A stretch of DNA of 64,000 bases from Colius striatus (lineage: Eukaryota > Chordata > Aves > Coliiformes > Coliidae): the NCBI RefSeq assembly GCF_028858725.1, contig NC_084760.1:8754867-8818866 (forward strand). The letters are read 5' to 3'. This document shows positions 1-12,372 of this stretch, piece by piece. Below the pieces are notes generated by a model. The model made no database searches. It had not been told where the DNA came from and saw only the letters and a list, made by a program, of their open reading frames with translations. Every line of letters begins with the position of its first letter. The stretch's first letter is position 1. The position numbers were made by a program, and so were the translations under genes.

Positions 1-319
1 TTAGATCTTTAACAGTTTTAATCTACTGCATATGTAAGTTTTAAAGTAGCAACAAATTATTAGTAAAGTGTAGATAATGGCAATATGTAAGCTGCTAATA
101 TTTTCCAAACTGACATGAGAGAATATGTGCTTGCAGTATAGACAATTCTCAACATATTTTTTCAAGATAATGTGATTTGGGATGGGGGAAAGTACTTTAA
201 AGCTACTGATCTTGAAGCCACTTGTCTTTCTGTGGATTGTTTTGCAAATAGTTTGTTTAAACAAGCCCACAAGAATGTTATGAAAGCATGCTGTTCTGAG
301 GTATGTCATTTGTGGCCAG

Positions 320-449
320 GTCACAAGACTTCTGTTGTGAAATGTGTGGCACATCTATGAAGACAGCTCTGTTACCACTAACATCCGGAAGCGTGTCGAG
401 CCAGGCAGACAAGGAGGCTAAAGAACTCGCCAGACAAATTAGCTTCAAG
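320..449 (+). CDS. UBE2J1: UBE2J1 internal exon (partial gene, 5' exons outside window)
   Basis: This exon encodes the stretch just after the catalytic UBC fold of UBE2J1, the tail-anchored ER ubiquitin-conjugating enzyme that serves ER-associated degradation. The translation begins SQDFCCEMCG and ends KELARQISFK, closely matching the human segment around the CCEGCG motif as I remember it. The exon starts after TGTGGCCAG, taking the third base of a split lysine or arginine codon, and ends at TTCAAG before GTGAAG, so its 3' phase is 0. It is more diverged than expected within the motif (EMCGTSMKTALLPLTSGS). The UBC domain with its active-site cysteine lies upstream of the window. The acceptor has a weak pyrimidine tract. 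Identity is confident; the exact 5' edge slightly less so. Confidence 0.88.
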
Positions 450-1250
450 GTGAAGTCACTGTTTAAACTTTTATCTCTGTTGTATAGATTAAAAAAAAAC
501 CCAAACAAACAAAAGATGAAAAACTTGTAAATTGCAGAAACATTAATCATTTCATAAAGGTTCATCAGACACTATGTGGAAACATGGTTTTTAGGACAGT
601 CTGAAAGAGAAAAATAGGAGTGGATCTCTTGCAGTGTGCCAGTTGCTAAATTGTGTATCTCAGGCATTGACTGATTAGTTTTAATTTCAGTGGTGAGCAC
701 TGTGGTAAGAACTACCCAACTATGTTGCTTTTACTTCCACGTTTTCAATCAATATTAACTTGAAAAACTTCTCCAGGTTTACTCTTATAAGTGTGAGGAA
801 AGTTTGGGCAAAGCTAATCTAAGGGGTTTTTTTCCTTTGTGATTTTTCTTTTTTCCTTCTTTTGGCTTATGGGAGGAATAAAACATAGTTCTACTGAGAA
901 ATGATTGCAAATTCTTTTGAACTACTCTGCAGCTGAAGATACTGAAAGCTGGACTCTGAAATGGAAGTTGCTGTTACCCAAAAATATGTTCTCTAGCTTG
1001 TGTTTCAGTGAAAGTAAGGTTTGTTTAGCCAAATACATGCCTTAGAAAATTGCATGTCTTGCATGCACAGTGTTGTTTTTCACTAAACTCATAAGTCAGA
1101 CAACTAAGGAAGACTGCTGTGCATGAAGGCAGGGAACTACAGCAAAATATGTTATGATTATGTCATTGGTGAGGAATACATCCTCAAGGTCAGGGCTGCC
1201 AATGTGTCTCTCTTTATCACCAATGTTTTCCTAACACTGACCTAAGACTT

Positions 1251-1270
1251 TTGTGTGTGTGTGTGTGTGC
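1251..1270. repeat. (TG)n microsatellite
   Basis: A short pure TG-dinucleotide run lies in the UBE2J1 intron about 60 nt upstream of a CR1 tail. It is likely length-polymorphic. Confidence 0.8.
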
Positions 1271-1330
1271 TGTGAGAGTGAAGATTGCCTCTTACTGAGC
1301 AGCACTGTGAGTCTTGCAGGGTCTGCATAT

Positions 1331-1795
1331 TCACAGAATCACAGAGTGGTAGGGTTGGAAGGGACCTCTAGAGATCATTTAGTCCAATCCCCCTGCTAAA
1401 GCAGATCCACCTAGATCAGGTCACACAGGAATGTGTCCAAGTGAGTCTTGAAAACCTCCAGAGAAGGAGCCTCGACACCCTCCCTGGGCAGCCTGTGCCA
1501 GGGCTCCATCACCTCAACACTGACATAGATTTCCCTTATGTTTAAATGGAACTTTTCCAGCTTCATCCCATTACCCCTTGTCCTATTGCTAGATACCATA
1601 GAAAAAAGGGATGTCCTAACCTCCTGACACCCACCATTTAGATACTTGTAAATATTCATGAGATCCTCCCTCAGTCTCCTCTTCTCCAGACTAAACAGCC
1701 CCAGTTCCTGCAGCCTTTCCTCATCAGGAAGATGTTCCAGTCCCCTGATCATCTTCATGGTCCTATACTCGACTGTCTCCAGCACTTCCCTGTAA
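1331..1795 (-). mobile_element. CR1 LINE 3' fragment
   Basis: On the minus strand this is the CR1 3' end: the tail octamers (TCACAGAATC as read on +), the ORF2 stop region (DTFLCDLI) and the reverse transcriptase C-terminal tail up to [15 protein letters not shown]. It is 5' truncated, as is usual for CR1. The frame is open for 124 codons, indicating a fairly young copy. Confidence 0.93.
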
Positions 1796-2271
1796 ATTCC
1801 CGTTCCCTATAGTATCTGTGATCTTGCAGCTACAGTGTTAACATGTTTGGATCTCTGTGTTATTATGCTTATGATAAAAACATCTCATTTTAAAAAGATG
1901 AGGAAGTACAGGGGCTGAGCTTGGAAGTCAAGCTACTCAGAGAAGCAACAGGCTGCCTCCTCCTGGCTTTCTTACAATATGAGTTAAATGTGTGGAATTA
2001 ATTTTTTTATAAGAACTGCTCATGTTCATCACAGAAATTCTAGAAATTTCAGAGTATTTTAGTGTTTCAGAGTTTTTTTAGAAAAAAATTACTATTTTAT
2101 ACTTTTTTCCAGTTTTAAAGGAAAGACTTAGGGACATGAATCTGTACAGAATATGTGTGTGTACCATCTATCCACATACTTAGCTCCTCTTGCTAAGAAC
2201 AAGCACTTAGCAAGGGAAAAATGAACAAAAGCCTCAGGTTTCTGCAGCCTTTTACAGTCTTTTATGGGTTT

Positions 2272-2866
2272 CACAGAATCACAGGATCTCAGGGGTTGCA
2301 AAGAACCTTGAAAGATCATACAGTCCAACCCCCCTGACAGACCACCTAGAGTAGGTCACACAGGAGCTCAGCCAGGTGGGGTTTGAATGTCTCCAGAGAA
2401 GGAGACTCCACAACCCATCTGGAGCAGCCCCTTCCAGTGCTCCCTCACCTCAACAGGGAAGTTTTTCCATGTATTCCTTTTGAACCTCTTCTGTTCCAGC
2501 TTGTACCCATTGCCCCTTGTCCTATCATTGACCATCACTGAGAACAGCCTGGCTCCACCCTCCTGACACCCACCCTTGATGGATTTGTAAACATGAATGA
2601 GGTCACCCCTCAGTCTCCTCCAAGCTGAAGAGCCCCAACTCCCTCAGCCTTTCATGAGAGGGGAGATGCTCCACTCCCTTCTTCATGTTTGTGGCCCTGC
2701 ACTGGACTCTCTCCAGCAGCTCCCTGTCCTTCTGGAACTGAGGGGCCCAGAACTGGACACAATATTCCAGACATGGTGTCATGAGGCCAGAGTAGAGGGG
2801 AAGGAGAACCTCCCTTGACCTACAGCCCACAGCCCTTCTAATACACCCCAGGATGCCATTTTTTTT
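2272..2866 (-). mobile_element. CR1 LINE 3' fragment, different subfamily
   Basis: It has the CR1 tail and ORF2 C-terminal region, including [12 protein letters not shown] and [17 protein letters not shown] on the minus strand. The tail reads AGAATCACAGGATCTCAGG, unlike the GGTAGGGGTTGG form of most copies here, so it belongs to another subfamily. Confidence 0.92.
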
Positions 2867-3980
2867 CAAATTAAATCAGTTCTGGTTGTACCTTCCCTCC
2901 CTTTCTCAAATAAAATGTTAAGGATTGGAGTTTTAAGCTTCTTGCTTCTCTGCTTTGTTTGATTTTGTTACAGTTTGTTTGATTGATGTTAGACTGAGGC
3001 ATTTGTTTGGTGTGGTGTATAGTACACTGTTAGTATGAATTAGTAGCAGTAAATAAAGAAGTTTTTGATAATTTGGGTATTCTATGTCAATTTGTGGGGT
3101 AAGATTTAACATCAGATTGTTGATTGGATATCATTTTAGAACCTCTGCACTAGGGAACATACTAGCAATCTCTGCATTATCTTGATCCTTAAAGAGGAGA
3201 TTTCCTCACTTTTTTCTAGATGATCCTGGGATTATGAGAAGATGTTTCATATGAGCCTTAACCACAATGGTAACATGTAAAAAAACAAACCCATGTATGA
3301 TGTTGTGAAAGGAATATGAAATTCAAGAGAAGAAAAAAATAACAAAGCACATTTCCTCATTGCATTTTTCCTGCTTCTCTCTCCCTTTGTTCATGTCTCT
3401 TCTAATAGAAGTTTACTTATTAATCAGCTTTACATTGACTTGCAAATTGGTTTGTATATTTTAGGTGGTATATATCATAAATTCCATTCCAATTCAAAGA
3501 CAAAGAAACAATACATGACCACTAACATGCATTGTTGTAAAGCAATATGGTTTATCTCTGTTGCCAACACGAGGCATGTTTTATAGTAAAGTTAATTCTC
3601 TCTGCTCACTGGCATTGCAATGTTTTAAATGTAGTGTTCTTCTTTCCTTGATACCTGTGTTCTCTCCAGCTTTTCTGGAAGCAGAGGGTAAGGACTGGAG
3701 AAAAGAGAGATTAGGTAACAAAAAGGGTATTTCAGCTTTGAGAACTTTCAAGTGCTTTATTTGTTTGAATGTTAGTCTGACTTCAGTCTAGCATGCTAGA
3801 GTTAGTACTTTCATAAACTAAAGGAATTTAAATGCACATTTTACACTATATGTGCTTTAGAGAGATTCAGAATAAAGGTTAAATGAGCTCTTCTTGGAAA
3901 AAGCAGGAATACAAAAAGCAGTGTCCAAGTTCCAGAGAAGGAACTTATGACTGGATATGGGAAAGGATAATTCACCCTGT

Positions 3981-4122
3981 GGGTTGTCAGCCCAGAGAGG
4001 CTGTGGAATCTCCAGTCTTAGAGATGCTCAAAATTTGAACATGACTCTACTTTCAGGAGGGAGTTGGACCAGGTAATATCTGGAAGTCCATTCCAGCCTA
4101 GACCCTTCATAATCCTGTGTTG
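3981..4122 (+). mobile_element. old CR1 3' fragment
   Basis: A diverged CR1 end: GGCTGTGGAATCTCCAGTC, then GGAGTTGGACCAGGTAATAT and CCATTCCAGCC, ending near AATCCTGTG. Its many mismatches to the other copies indicate an old insertion. Confidence 0.72.
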
Positions 4123-4218
4123 CTTTTTTGCTGGTGTGTGTTTGACTCATAACTTGCCTTATCTAATGTTGGAGTTCATGATAGTCAAGTGTAAAAACAA
4201 AGCAGTGTTGTCAGATGC

Positions 4219-4347
4219 ATAGAATCATAGAATGGTAGGGGTTGGAAGGGACCTTTAGAGCTCATCTAGTCCAACTCCCCTGCAGAAGCAGGTTCACCTA
4301 GATCAGGTCACACAGGAACATGTCCAGGTGGGTCTTGAAGACCTTAT
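4219..4347 (-). mobile_element. CR1 3' tail fragment
   Basis: A short young-type fragment: CATAGAATCATAGAATGG, the CTAGATCAGGTCACACAGG stop region, then GGTCTTGAAGACC. It is truncated about 130 bp from its 3' end. Confidence 0.92.
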
Positions 4348-5422
4348 ATAATCTTGAAGATTATTATAAGTGTCTTCAGATTTGAGTAACATATTTATCA
4401 GATTGTCCTGATCTAATAGACATCAAGAAACAGGGATTTTTATTTCCTCACACAAAATACATCATGAAATAACATTATCTTGTGATCCTTGTTATCACTG
4501 TAACTGGTTGGTTTTTAATACACTATTTGTGTTTCTTACTACTACCACTACTTATAGCTGCATTTGAAGACAGGTTTAATTTAGAATTGCCATCTTTGTA
4601 ATAAATTGACATCTAAGTGACAACTCTCTTTTTTTGGCTATGTCTAATTCCTGAAGTGTTTCAATTCAGGACTATGATGCTAGACCCTTCTCATTCTCAG
4701 TGGATTATTGCAGACATATCCTGTTTTAACAAGAGATTTATTCATGGTCTTCTACATGTCACTTCTGTTGTCTCAAATTTCCAAAAGCATGAAACGCAAG
4801 TTCTGGGAATTTATACTGATTAGACATTCTATAAATGCATACAAAAGCAGTTTTATAAGACTTGTGTTCTTTCTTTTGCTCTGCTTGTGCTGAAATTGAA
4901 ATAGTGGAAGCTGAGGTGTACGGTGCCTGACACAGTGTAGTGCCATGCATGTGTGCCCACTCTGGCTGTGAGGCTACTTTGCTACTAGAACCAGTATAGC
5001 CACATTAAATGAGCACTTAGCAGAGGCTAGTTAGCTCTGCTGAGAAGCAGGCTCTATTAGTTCACTTGTAACAACAGCAGTCAGCATTCACTTAAAGACA
5101 CAAGAAAGAGAAGTGGAAAAAAAGCGATGTAATTTGTGGCACGATGTTATCCTGGATCTTCTAAAGAGTCTTCTGTTTGGTTCTTTACATCTGTACATTT
5201 TTGAATGTTTTAAGTTTATTTGGACATAACAGATACAGCTGGTTTTTTACACTGACGTTTGCACATCCACAGTCTTACTTCTAAACAAGGAGAGTTATTT
5301 AAACCTGTTGGTGTGTGACTGCAATGCAGCTGGCACACTTGGTGATTATTGCATTTCAGTCACAAATTCTCCATACATTAAGATACACGTTCCAAAACAA
5401 GCCAAGTCTTTTTGAAACCATT

Positions 5423-5740
5423 TCAATCTAGTCTCTGAAGTGTACATATGTACTCCTTGTAGGCAGAAGTCAATTCATCTAGGAAGTCTGTTGCTGGACC
5501 CTCAAACACATCAGGATTGAAGCACTCTGCTGCTTCACGTGAGCCCCAGCAGGATGGTGCAGCCAGAGCATTCCAGGATCCAACAAATGCAACGGTACAG
5601 TCCATTTTTGAGCTTTATCAATGCAAGCAAAGTCATACTCTGAACTTGAAACTTGTACTGTTAAACTGGATGGAGGCTTCATTAAGAGTATGTAGTGCAT
5701 AGAGCTCTTCTGGAACTCCTGCATACTTTGATATAAAAAC
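5423..5740 (-). other. unidentified minus-strand reading frame, possible pseudogene piece
   Basis: On the minus strand one frame reads a protein-like stretch (YAGVPEELYALHTLNEAS) as far as an in-frame stop at about 5624. It then reopens in the same frame as a 60-codon stretch ending DELTSAYKEYICTLQRLD before a stop. The composition is protein-like, not low-complexity, and it does not resemble CR1. It lies antisense inside a UBE2J1 intron. It could be a decayed retrocopy, two exons around a short intron, or chance. I do not recognise the family. Confidence 0.25.
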
Positions 5741-7771
5741 GATGTGTAAACTTTAGCAAATAGTATGCTGAATCACATTTAGAAATAGTGGTCTCTTTGC
5801 TTTCACTTCCTTCTCTTGAAAACACTAAAGCACATTATTTTAGCAATTCTTGTTCCCAGTAATTCCTTTAATGTATAGATGAACAGTTCATTAGAGTGTT
5901 TGAAGTGCTACAATTTACCACCTGCATAATCGATCACAGGTTTTTGCAATAGAATTTCTTAGCCAGAGGCAAAAAATGTTTCAGTGTTCATGTGTAGTTT
6001 TTAAAATATAAATTAAAACTATCTCCCTGTTTTTTTTAATAACCTCTCACATAAATCTGATTAAAATACTCATACCATTTGAGGTATGACACTTATGTTT
6101 TAATACTGCTAGGTACAGGACTTACATAATGGTTTTGGAAGTGACCGAGGCCTGGTGGTGTGCCAAGGCAGCTGCTGTTATGACTGTGGCAAATGCAATC
6201 TAAATTCACTGATAAATTGCAAGCAAATCCCAGCTAAGCTGTCTTTTTCAGAGAGGATGGGTCTGCAGATAGTTTAAAAAACCCTGAAACACATCAGATC
6301 ACGTCAGACCATCTGTTGCGTGTTTGCAACATGTTTCCAAGCTATGTGGAAATATAAACATGCTAATAGCATACTTTTTTTTCCCCTCACAATAAGGATT
6401 TTTCCAGATTGTTCAGGATTGAATAAACCATTTTATTTCATTCTTCTTACTGCAGATCCTGGCTAATATAGTAGAACTAGCCAAAAGGCCAAGGCGTTGC
6501 CATCATTTTCTTGAGAGGGGAAAAAAAAGAGGCTGATGTTTTTGTTCTTGATGAATCCCATTTGTGAGACATTTGTTGTATTCAGTTTGTGCTGATTCAA
6601 TAAGTAATGGTTAACTTAATTTTCAGGAGAACAGTCTATAAAGGATGAAAATTGGATGAATGATGTAGGGATCAGACTGCCACACTTAACAATGGCTGGT
6701 TTGAGTTTGAAGCAGCACTTGTGTTGCTGAGTTGCTGCATTTTCTGGAGCCGTTGGGGAGTGAAAACGTACAGTGGAAGAAAGAAATGTGTGACAGGAAA
6801 GACTGTTTTAAAGAATTTGAGCATGCTTATTGTGTGGTTTTATTCATAGGAAAGTTAATAGAGACCTCAAAGCAGGGGGCTGGAGGCCCTCTTCTCCTGA
6901 TAGGCGTGAAAGAGTATCTATGCAAACCTCAGACGCTTTCTTTTCAGCTGGGCTTCCTGCATGTGTAAAACCAGTTTGTTGGGTTAGTTTGTGTTGTGTG
7001 AAGACCTAGTTCTACCTTACTAAGTTGTGTTAGATCTGGGCAATGTCACAATTACTCTTTTTTTTCTCTTCTTGGATAAAACATTTACCACTTAATCTAC
7101 AAATGTATGGTTAATGAAAAGCTATTGCAGAAAATTTGCTGTTGTGAACTTTGAAATCTATGCCCTTTGAGAATAAAAAGGACAGAGGTGGACCCAGTGC
7201 TGAATCCTTGTATTAGCTTTCCTAATTCTTTCTGGTATAGTAGATTTAATGTGCCAAACTCTGAAGCCAATGGGCCTTATTGTCCTGCTATGCAATACAG
7301 AGAAAAGAATAGCAATAATCATGCAGAAAGAATGGAGTTATTAACTTTCTTCTGCTCTTGGAACAATTGCAACCAGTCTTCATGAAAAACATGATGGTAA
7401 GTAGGTGCTAAGGAAAGGGTCACCTGCAGGTGAAGAAGATATAATCTGTAGATTATGTGTTACTGTGGGAAAATCAATCCACAGACATCTTCACGACTGA
7501 GTTTCTTTCCAGCAATAATTGTCTGTTCCATGGTTTTTACCTTTAAGCTGCTTTAAAGGACAGATTTTTGCAGTGAATTAATGGTGTGATATTTGTGAGC
7601 ACTGTGATACCCTTTCTGGAATAGATTTAACTGAATTCTTGTGTGAAGAGCAGAAGGAAATGGGTCTCTGCTGTGGCATTGCTTTGTGTCCATTCTGCCT
7701 GTTCCACATGGAGCCTTACTCCTGAAAAGTCAGTTTCTCATTCCATCAGAAGGAAAGATATTTGTCTGTGA

Positions 7772-7918
7772 AGAATCACAGAACCTCAAGGGCTGGAAGG
7801 GACCTCGAAAGATCATCCAGTGCAGAGCAGGACCACCTAGAGTAGGTCACACAGGAACTTGTCCAGGTGGGGTTTGAATGTCTCCAGAGGAGACTCCACA
7901 CCCATCTGGGCAGCCTGT
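7772..7918 (-). mobile_element. CR1 3' fragment
   Basis: The tail AATCACAGAACCTCAAGG, the ACCTAGAGTAGGTCACACAG stop region and the following TCTCCAGAGGAGACTCC place this in the same subfamily as the copy at 2272-2866. It has a small deletion in the middle. Confidence 0.88.
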
Positions 7919-8157
7919 TTCTATGTGATGTAATTGCTGCTCAGTTGTGTTTGTACTGTTGGAGAGGTGCATTCAGTGTTCTTAACTTTTGTCTTTACTT
8001 GCCTGATATCATCTTCAAAGTCACTTCTTTCTCTTCCCATCTTCTCTTGTCATTTTGTCAGACCAGCAGGCAGTATCTTAATGCCATACTTTAATTGAAT
8101 ACAGTATCCACTTTGGTCTGCTCTCTAGCTGAGGACTTAAAGACTTTTCCAGTGCAA

Positions 8158-8208
8158 TCATAGAATCATTTATGTTGGAAGAGACTTTTAAGGTGTTTAA
8201 GTCCAAAC
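8158..8208 (-). mobile_element. CR1-like tail remnant
   Basis: About 50 bp with ATCATAGAATCATTTATG, then TTGGAAGAGACTTTTAAGG. This is the tail of an older subfamily, truncated right after the 3' end. Confidence 0.65.
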
Positions 8209-8995
8209 ATAATTATCCTCATTCTCAGATCATATATTCTTTCCCTGCAGTCTTCTGCTTCAGATTAGACCTGGGATCTCTTATTTATGTCTCTGGAAGC
8301 TGTTCAGTTAATTGCTAACATTGGCAGTTGAGGTCTGTAATTAGACAAGCTGCCAATAGATGCTCAATGTTGAATGTGTATTTCCTGAGTTCCTGCTATT
8401 TAAAAAGCAGAGACATGAGAGTTCTCTCTCCAGCACAGCATGTGGTGGTGATGATGACTTTTTGCCATGCTTTCCACCTACTACTGCTCATCAAGACCTG
8501 CTCGTTGATTGTTCCATTCATGGCCTTGTTAGCAATGACTGAAATGTGCAAACTCTTGTGCAAACGTTCCACGTTGGCTACTGAAATTTTATGCACCTAT
8601 ATTATTAGAGAATGCTTACCAAATCTTTAACTGATTTATCTTTGAATGAAGAAAAAGGAGTGGAGGAGATGATGCTCACATCAGTGATAGTTGCTTCCCA
8701 GGACAACTTGTCATAAGAGTATCGAGGTTTGCAGGTGCAAGGCAATGAGTACAACAGCATGAGAACAATAGAAACAATGCTGCCATGGAGGCTCTGCAAG
8801 ATGCTGCCACAGCAGCTTGGGTTAAGAGGATAACAGCTGCAAAGAATAGGATTTAAGCATTACTGAGGCTAAAACAATAGGCTGCCTAAAGCATTATGCA
8901 GCACAGTACTTGCGAGGGGTCTGAAGCCAGTGCAGAAAACACTTATGAATGAACAACATCTGACAATGTATATACAGACACTTTTTTTTCCCTTT

Positions 8996-9256
8996 GACAC
9001 CCACCTTTTAAACACTTGTAAGTGTTAATGAGATTCCCCCCTCAGTCTTCTCTTCTCCAGACTAAACATACCCAGTTCTTGCAGCCTTTCCTCATAAGGA
9101 AGATGCTCCAGTCCCCCGACCACCTTGGTGGCCCTGTGCTGGACTCTCTCCAGCAATTCCCTGTCCCCCTTGAGTTGGGGAGCCCAGAACTGAGCACAGG
9201 ACTCCAGATGAGTCCTTACCAGGGCAGAGGAGAGGAGGGGAAGGATGTTTGCTTCA
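8996..9256 (-). mobile_element. CR1 ORF2 fragment lacking the 3' tail
   Basis: It starts at the GACACCCACC landmark and runs through CTCAGTCTTCTCTTCTCC, GGCCCTGTGCTGGACTCTC and the region encoding PVLGSP-type sequence. No octamer tail is present, so it is truncated on both sides. It looks moderately old. Confidence 0.88.
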
Positions 9257-10211
9257 GGAGAATTTAAAACTTGCCAGAGGTGAAGACATGAAAATTGTGA
9301 CCTTTTTTTTTAAGTTTAATTTTTATTTAAAGGAAACTAAAACCACAGCCCCTCTGCCATTTTGGGGGTTCTTAATTAAGTCTTCAAACAAAGAAAAAAA
9401 GTCTTTATATCTGTGTATATATTTTTGAAGATAGACTAGCATCTGCTCCCAACCAAATGTATGTACCCTCCAAAAAAAACCCCAAGCCTTGCAACTGCCA
9501 GTGAAGTTTCTCTTGAATTGCAGCTCTGTTGCTGGCAGTGTATGGCACCTGGTCTCATTCAGAACAGAGCTTTTCTTTTCCATTTTTAAAGGTTTGCAGT
9601 GTTGGGAAGGAACCCAGGTATGTGGCAGCCAGTGCTAATTGCTTTTGTTAATAAGTGTCAGTTAAGATCAGGAATATTTCTCGACTCCTTCAAAAATTCC
9701 CTTTCAAAAGGCTGCTTTAAGAAGAGCAACACTTTGCCTGCTGAATTTGCAGGCCTTGCTTCTTGCATTCACTTCTCCCTCTGCCCTTCTGAAAGCCAGG
9801 AGTGTTGATGAATCTAGGAACTTAATTCCCCAAGGCTCAGCTTCCTTGAAGTCTTTATTTTCCTTGGCAGGAGGAGCTTTCAAGTGAGCTCAGTGTGAAG
9901 CAAAATGCCTCTGTGGAAGTGATGGCAAGCTGCTCATGGTGTTCTTGTCTGTCTCTACTGATAAAATAAACCTTTTAGAAACATTTTTCTTTGAAGTTAG
10001 CCAAGCTGCTTGCTTAGGCAAGAAGTGTGTATAAACAGGCAGGTTGTCAAATCTGGCAAGTGATTGCATCAGTACTTCCTTGCTAAGAATAAACAGTAGG
10101 AAATGCTAATGATGAGAAAGAGGTTTTCAGATCACTGGCTAAGTGAAAAATTGGAGATTCTTCTCACAGATGCAGAATATGTGTCCAGAGATCACGAGAC
10201 CAAGTGCTGTT

Positions 10212-11148
10212 TCATAGAATCATAGATGGTAGGGTTGGAAGGGACTTTCAGAGATCATCTAGTCCAACCCCCCTGCAGAAGCAGGGTCACCTAGATCAGG
10301 TCACACGGGAACATGTCCAGGCGGGTCTTGAAGACCTCCAAGGAAGGAGGCTCCACAACCCCTCTGGGCAGCCTGTTCCACTGCTCCCTCACCTCACACT
10401 GAAATAAGTTTTTCTTATGTTTAAGTGGAACTTTTTGTGTTCCAGCTTCATCCCATTACCCCTTGTCCTGTTACTGTCTACTATAGAAAAAAGGGATGTC
10501 CCAACCTCCTGACACCCACCCTTTAGATATTTATAAATGTTAATAAGATCACACCTCAGTCTCCTCCAGACTGAACAGCCCCAGTTCCCGCAGCTTTTCC
10601 TTGTATGAAAGATGTTCTATACCCTTGATCATCTTGGTGGCCCTGTGCTGGCCTCTCTCCAGCACTTCCCTGTTCCTCTTGAGCTGAGGAGCCCAGAACT
10701 GGACACAGGACTCCAGATGAGGCCTCACCGGGGCAGAGTAGAGGGGGAGCAGAACCTCCCTTGACCTGCTGGCCACACTCTTCTTGATGCATCCCAGGCT
10801 GCCGTTGGCCATCTTGGCCACGAGGGCACATTGCTGGCTCATGTTTAGCTTATTATCAACCAAGACTCCCAGGTCTCTCTCTGCAGAGCTGCACTTCAGC
10901 AGTTTAACCCCCAGCCTGTCCTGGTGCAGGGGGTTGTTCCTTCCCAGCTGCAGGACTCTGCACTTGTCCTTGTTGAACCTCATGAGGTTCCTCTCTGCCC
11001 AACTCTCCAGCTGGTCGAGATCCCGCTGAATGGCAGCACAGCCTCTGGGGAATCAGCCAGTGCTCCCAGTTTGGTACCATCAGGGAACTTGCTGAGGGTA
11101 CACTCTGTCCCCTCATCCAGGTCATCCATCAAGATATTGAACAAGACT
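10212..11148 (-). mobile_element. CR1 LINE, long 3' fragment (about 0.94 kb)
   Basis: It extends from the tail octamers through the stop region and the whole ORF2 C-terminal part. The minus-strand frame [17 protein letters not shown]...[12 protein letters not shown] is open for 144 codons. It then continues into the reverse transcriptase stretch near DDLDEGTEC and ends at AAGATATTGAACAAGAC. It carries frame breaks and is not functional. Confidence 0.94.
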
Positions 11149-12372
11149 GTTTACTGCCTTGTGGGTCATCAAACCTGATACACACACAAGGACATTCCTT
11201 GTCAGGCCACGTGGAAAGATCTCTTGGATATAGCAACTGACCAAAACAGTGCTTAGGGTTATGTATCCATTAAAATACTTTTGCTTGGGAGCAATATAAA
11301 ATGTCCAGAATTCTAGTTTTATCTGCTGTAATGATAATCTTTCAGAAGGGGAGGGGGTGGCAAAAGTGACTCTGGAAAGTACTTGCAGGTTGCTTTTAAG
11401 TGGGAGTACCTACAGACTGTGGTGAGAAGTGAAAACAACACTTCAACCAAAAGTTTTCAACAAAAGCCTTTTGTAAGAGCGACTTTTTTTTTAAAACACT
11501 TTGAAATCAAACCTTTTCAAACTGTTTCTTTCCAGCAGCTGTGCAGTGTTACTGTTGTTAATATGAAAACGTTGGAATTTTGAACCTTTTAGTATTGCAA
11601 GTGGGATTAGGCCAGTGCAGTACCAGGACATGTAGATTCAGTCTTACAAACTGAAAATCTATTTCCTTTGGAATACTACTCTCCTCAGGCCAGAGGTGGG
11701 TTGCCAGTGTTTGTTTTTCACTCCGTGTGATGGTAGAGCAAGGTTTGACCAGTAGAGGGCAATGGGTATGTGCCTGCAGAAGCACAGCGCTCAATAATCC
11801 CTTCTGGAGGCACTTTTGGTGGTTTGTGTCCAGGAGTTCTGTGTTGGTTTTTCTTTTCAGCGGTGTTAGTGGTGACGAGAGCAGAGTTTTGGACTCAGGC
11901 TGTCCACAGGAGTCAGCGTAGCATTGCTTATTTACAGTTCTCTGGACATCTCTCCTTGCTTTTCTGCCCTCCCCAACTTGTTTCCCCTTCAGTATAGGTG
12001 ACGTTAGAAATCCTCAGGGACTGAACTATCTGGAGGATTATTAAAGACTTGTTGAACTGCAAAGAGTTAAGCAAATCCTAGCCAGAAGATATTTGAGATC
12101 CTTTGATTTGGAACCAATCTAGACTCCAAATACTGTTTGACAGGCTTTCTTAGACTTTCCTTGTCCTTAGAACTGCTAATTTGCAGCTTGAACTGATGAC
12201 TTGCCAAGGCAGCTTATGGACAAAAATGACGGCTGTAACAATCTCATCATTATTAGTGACACATATTATCGGGCTTTCAAGTACTGACAGTTATCTGTAG
12301 AGTACATTTTAGTCCTGAGGATTTTGCTCCTTGCTAATCTTGCCTCCTAAACTCTCTGCGTTTCCTTTCCAG

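Larger units (their letters stand above)
450..12372 (+). other. UBE2J1: UBE2J1 intron between the two exons in this window
   Basis: This intron of about 11.9 kb opens with GTGAAG and closes with TTTCCTTTCCAG. It carries eight CR1 pieces, listed separately, and a short (TG)n run near 1251-1270. I see nothing recognisable in 450-1250, 1800-2270, 2870-3980, 4350-7770, 8210-8990, 9260-10210 or 11150-12370, apart from one unexplained minus-strand reading frame at 5423-5720. An exon for the serine-rich linker that human UBE2J1 has between the two visible segments was looked for here and not found. Confidence 0.75.

Noticed and set aside
11840..11925. Possible missing UBE2J1 linker exon after TTTTTCTTTTCAG
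   Set aside because: A good acceptor-like tract, but no translation of it resembles the linker and no donor keeps the phase.
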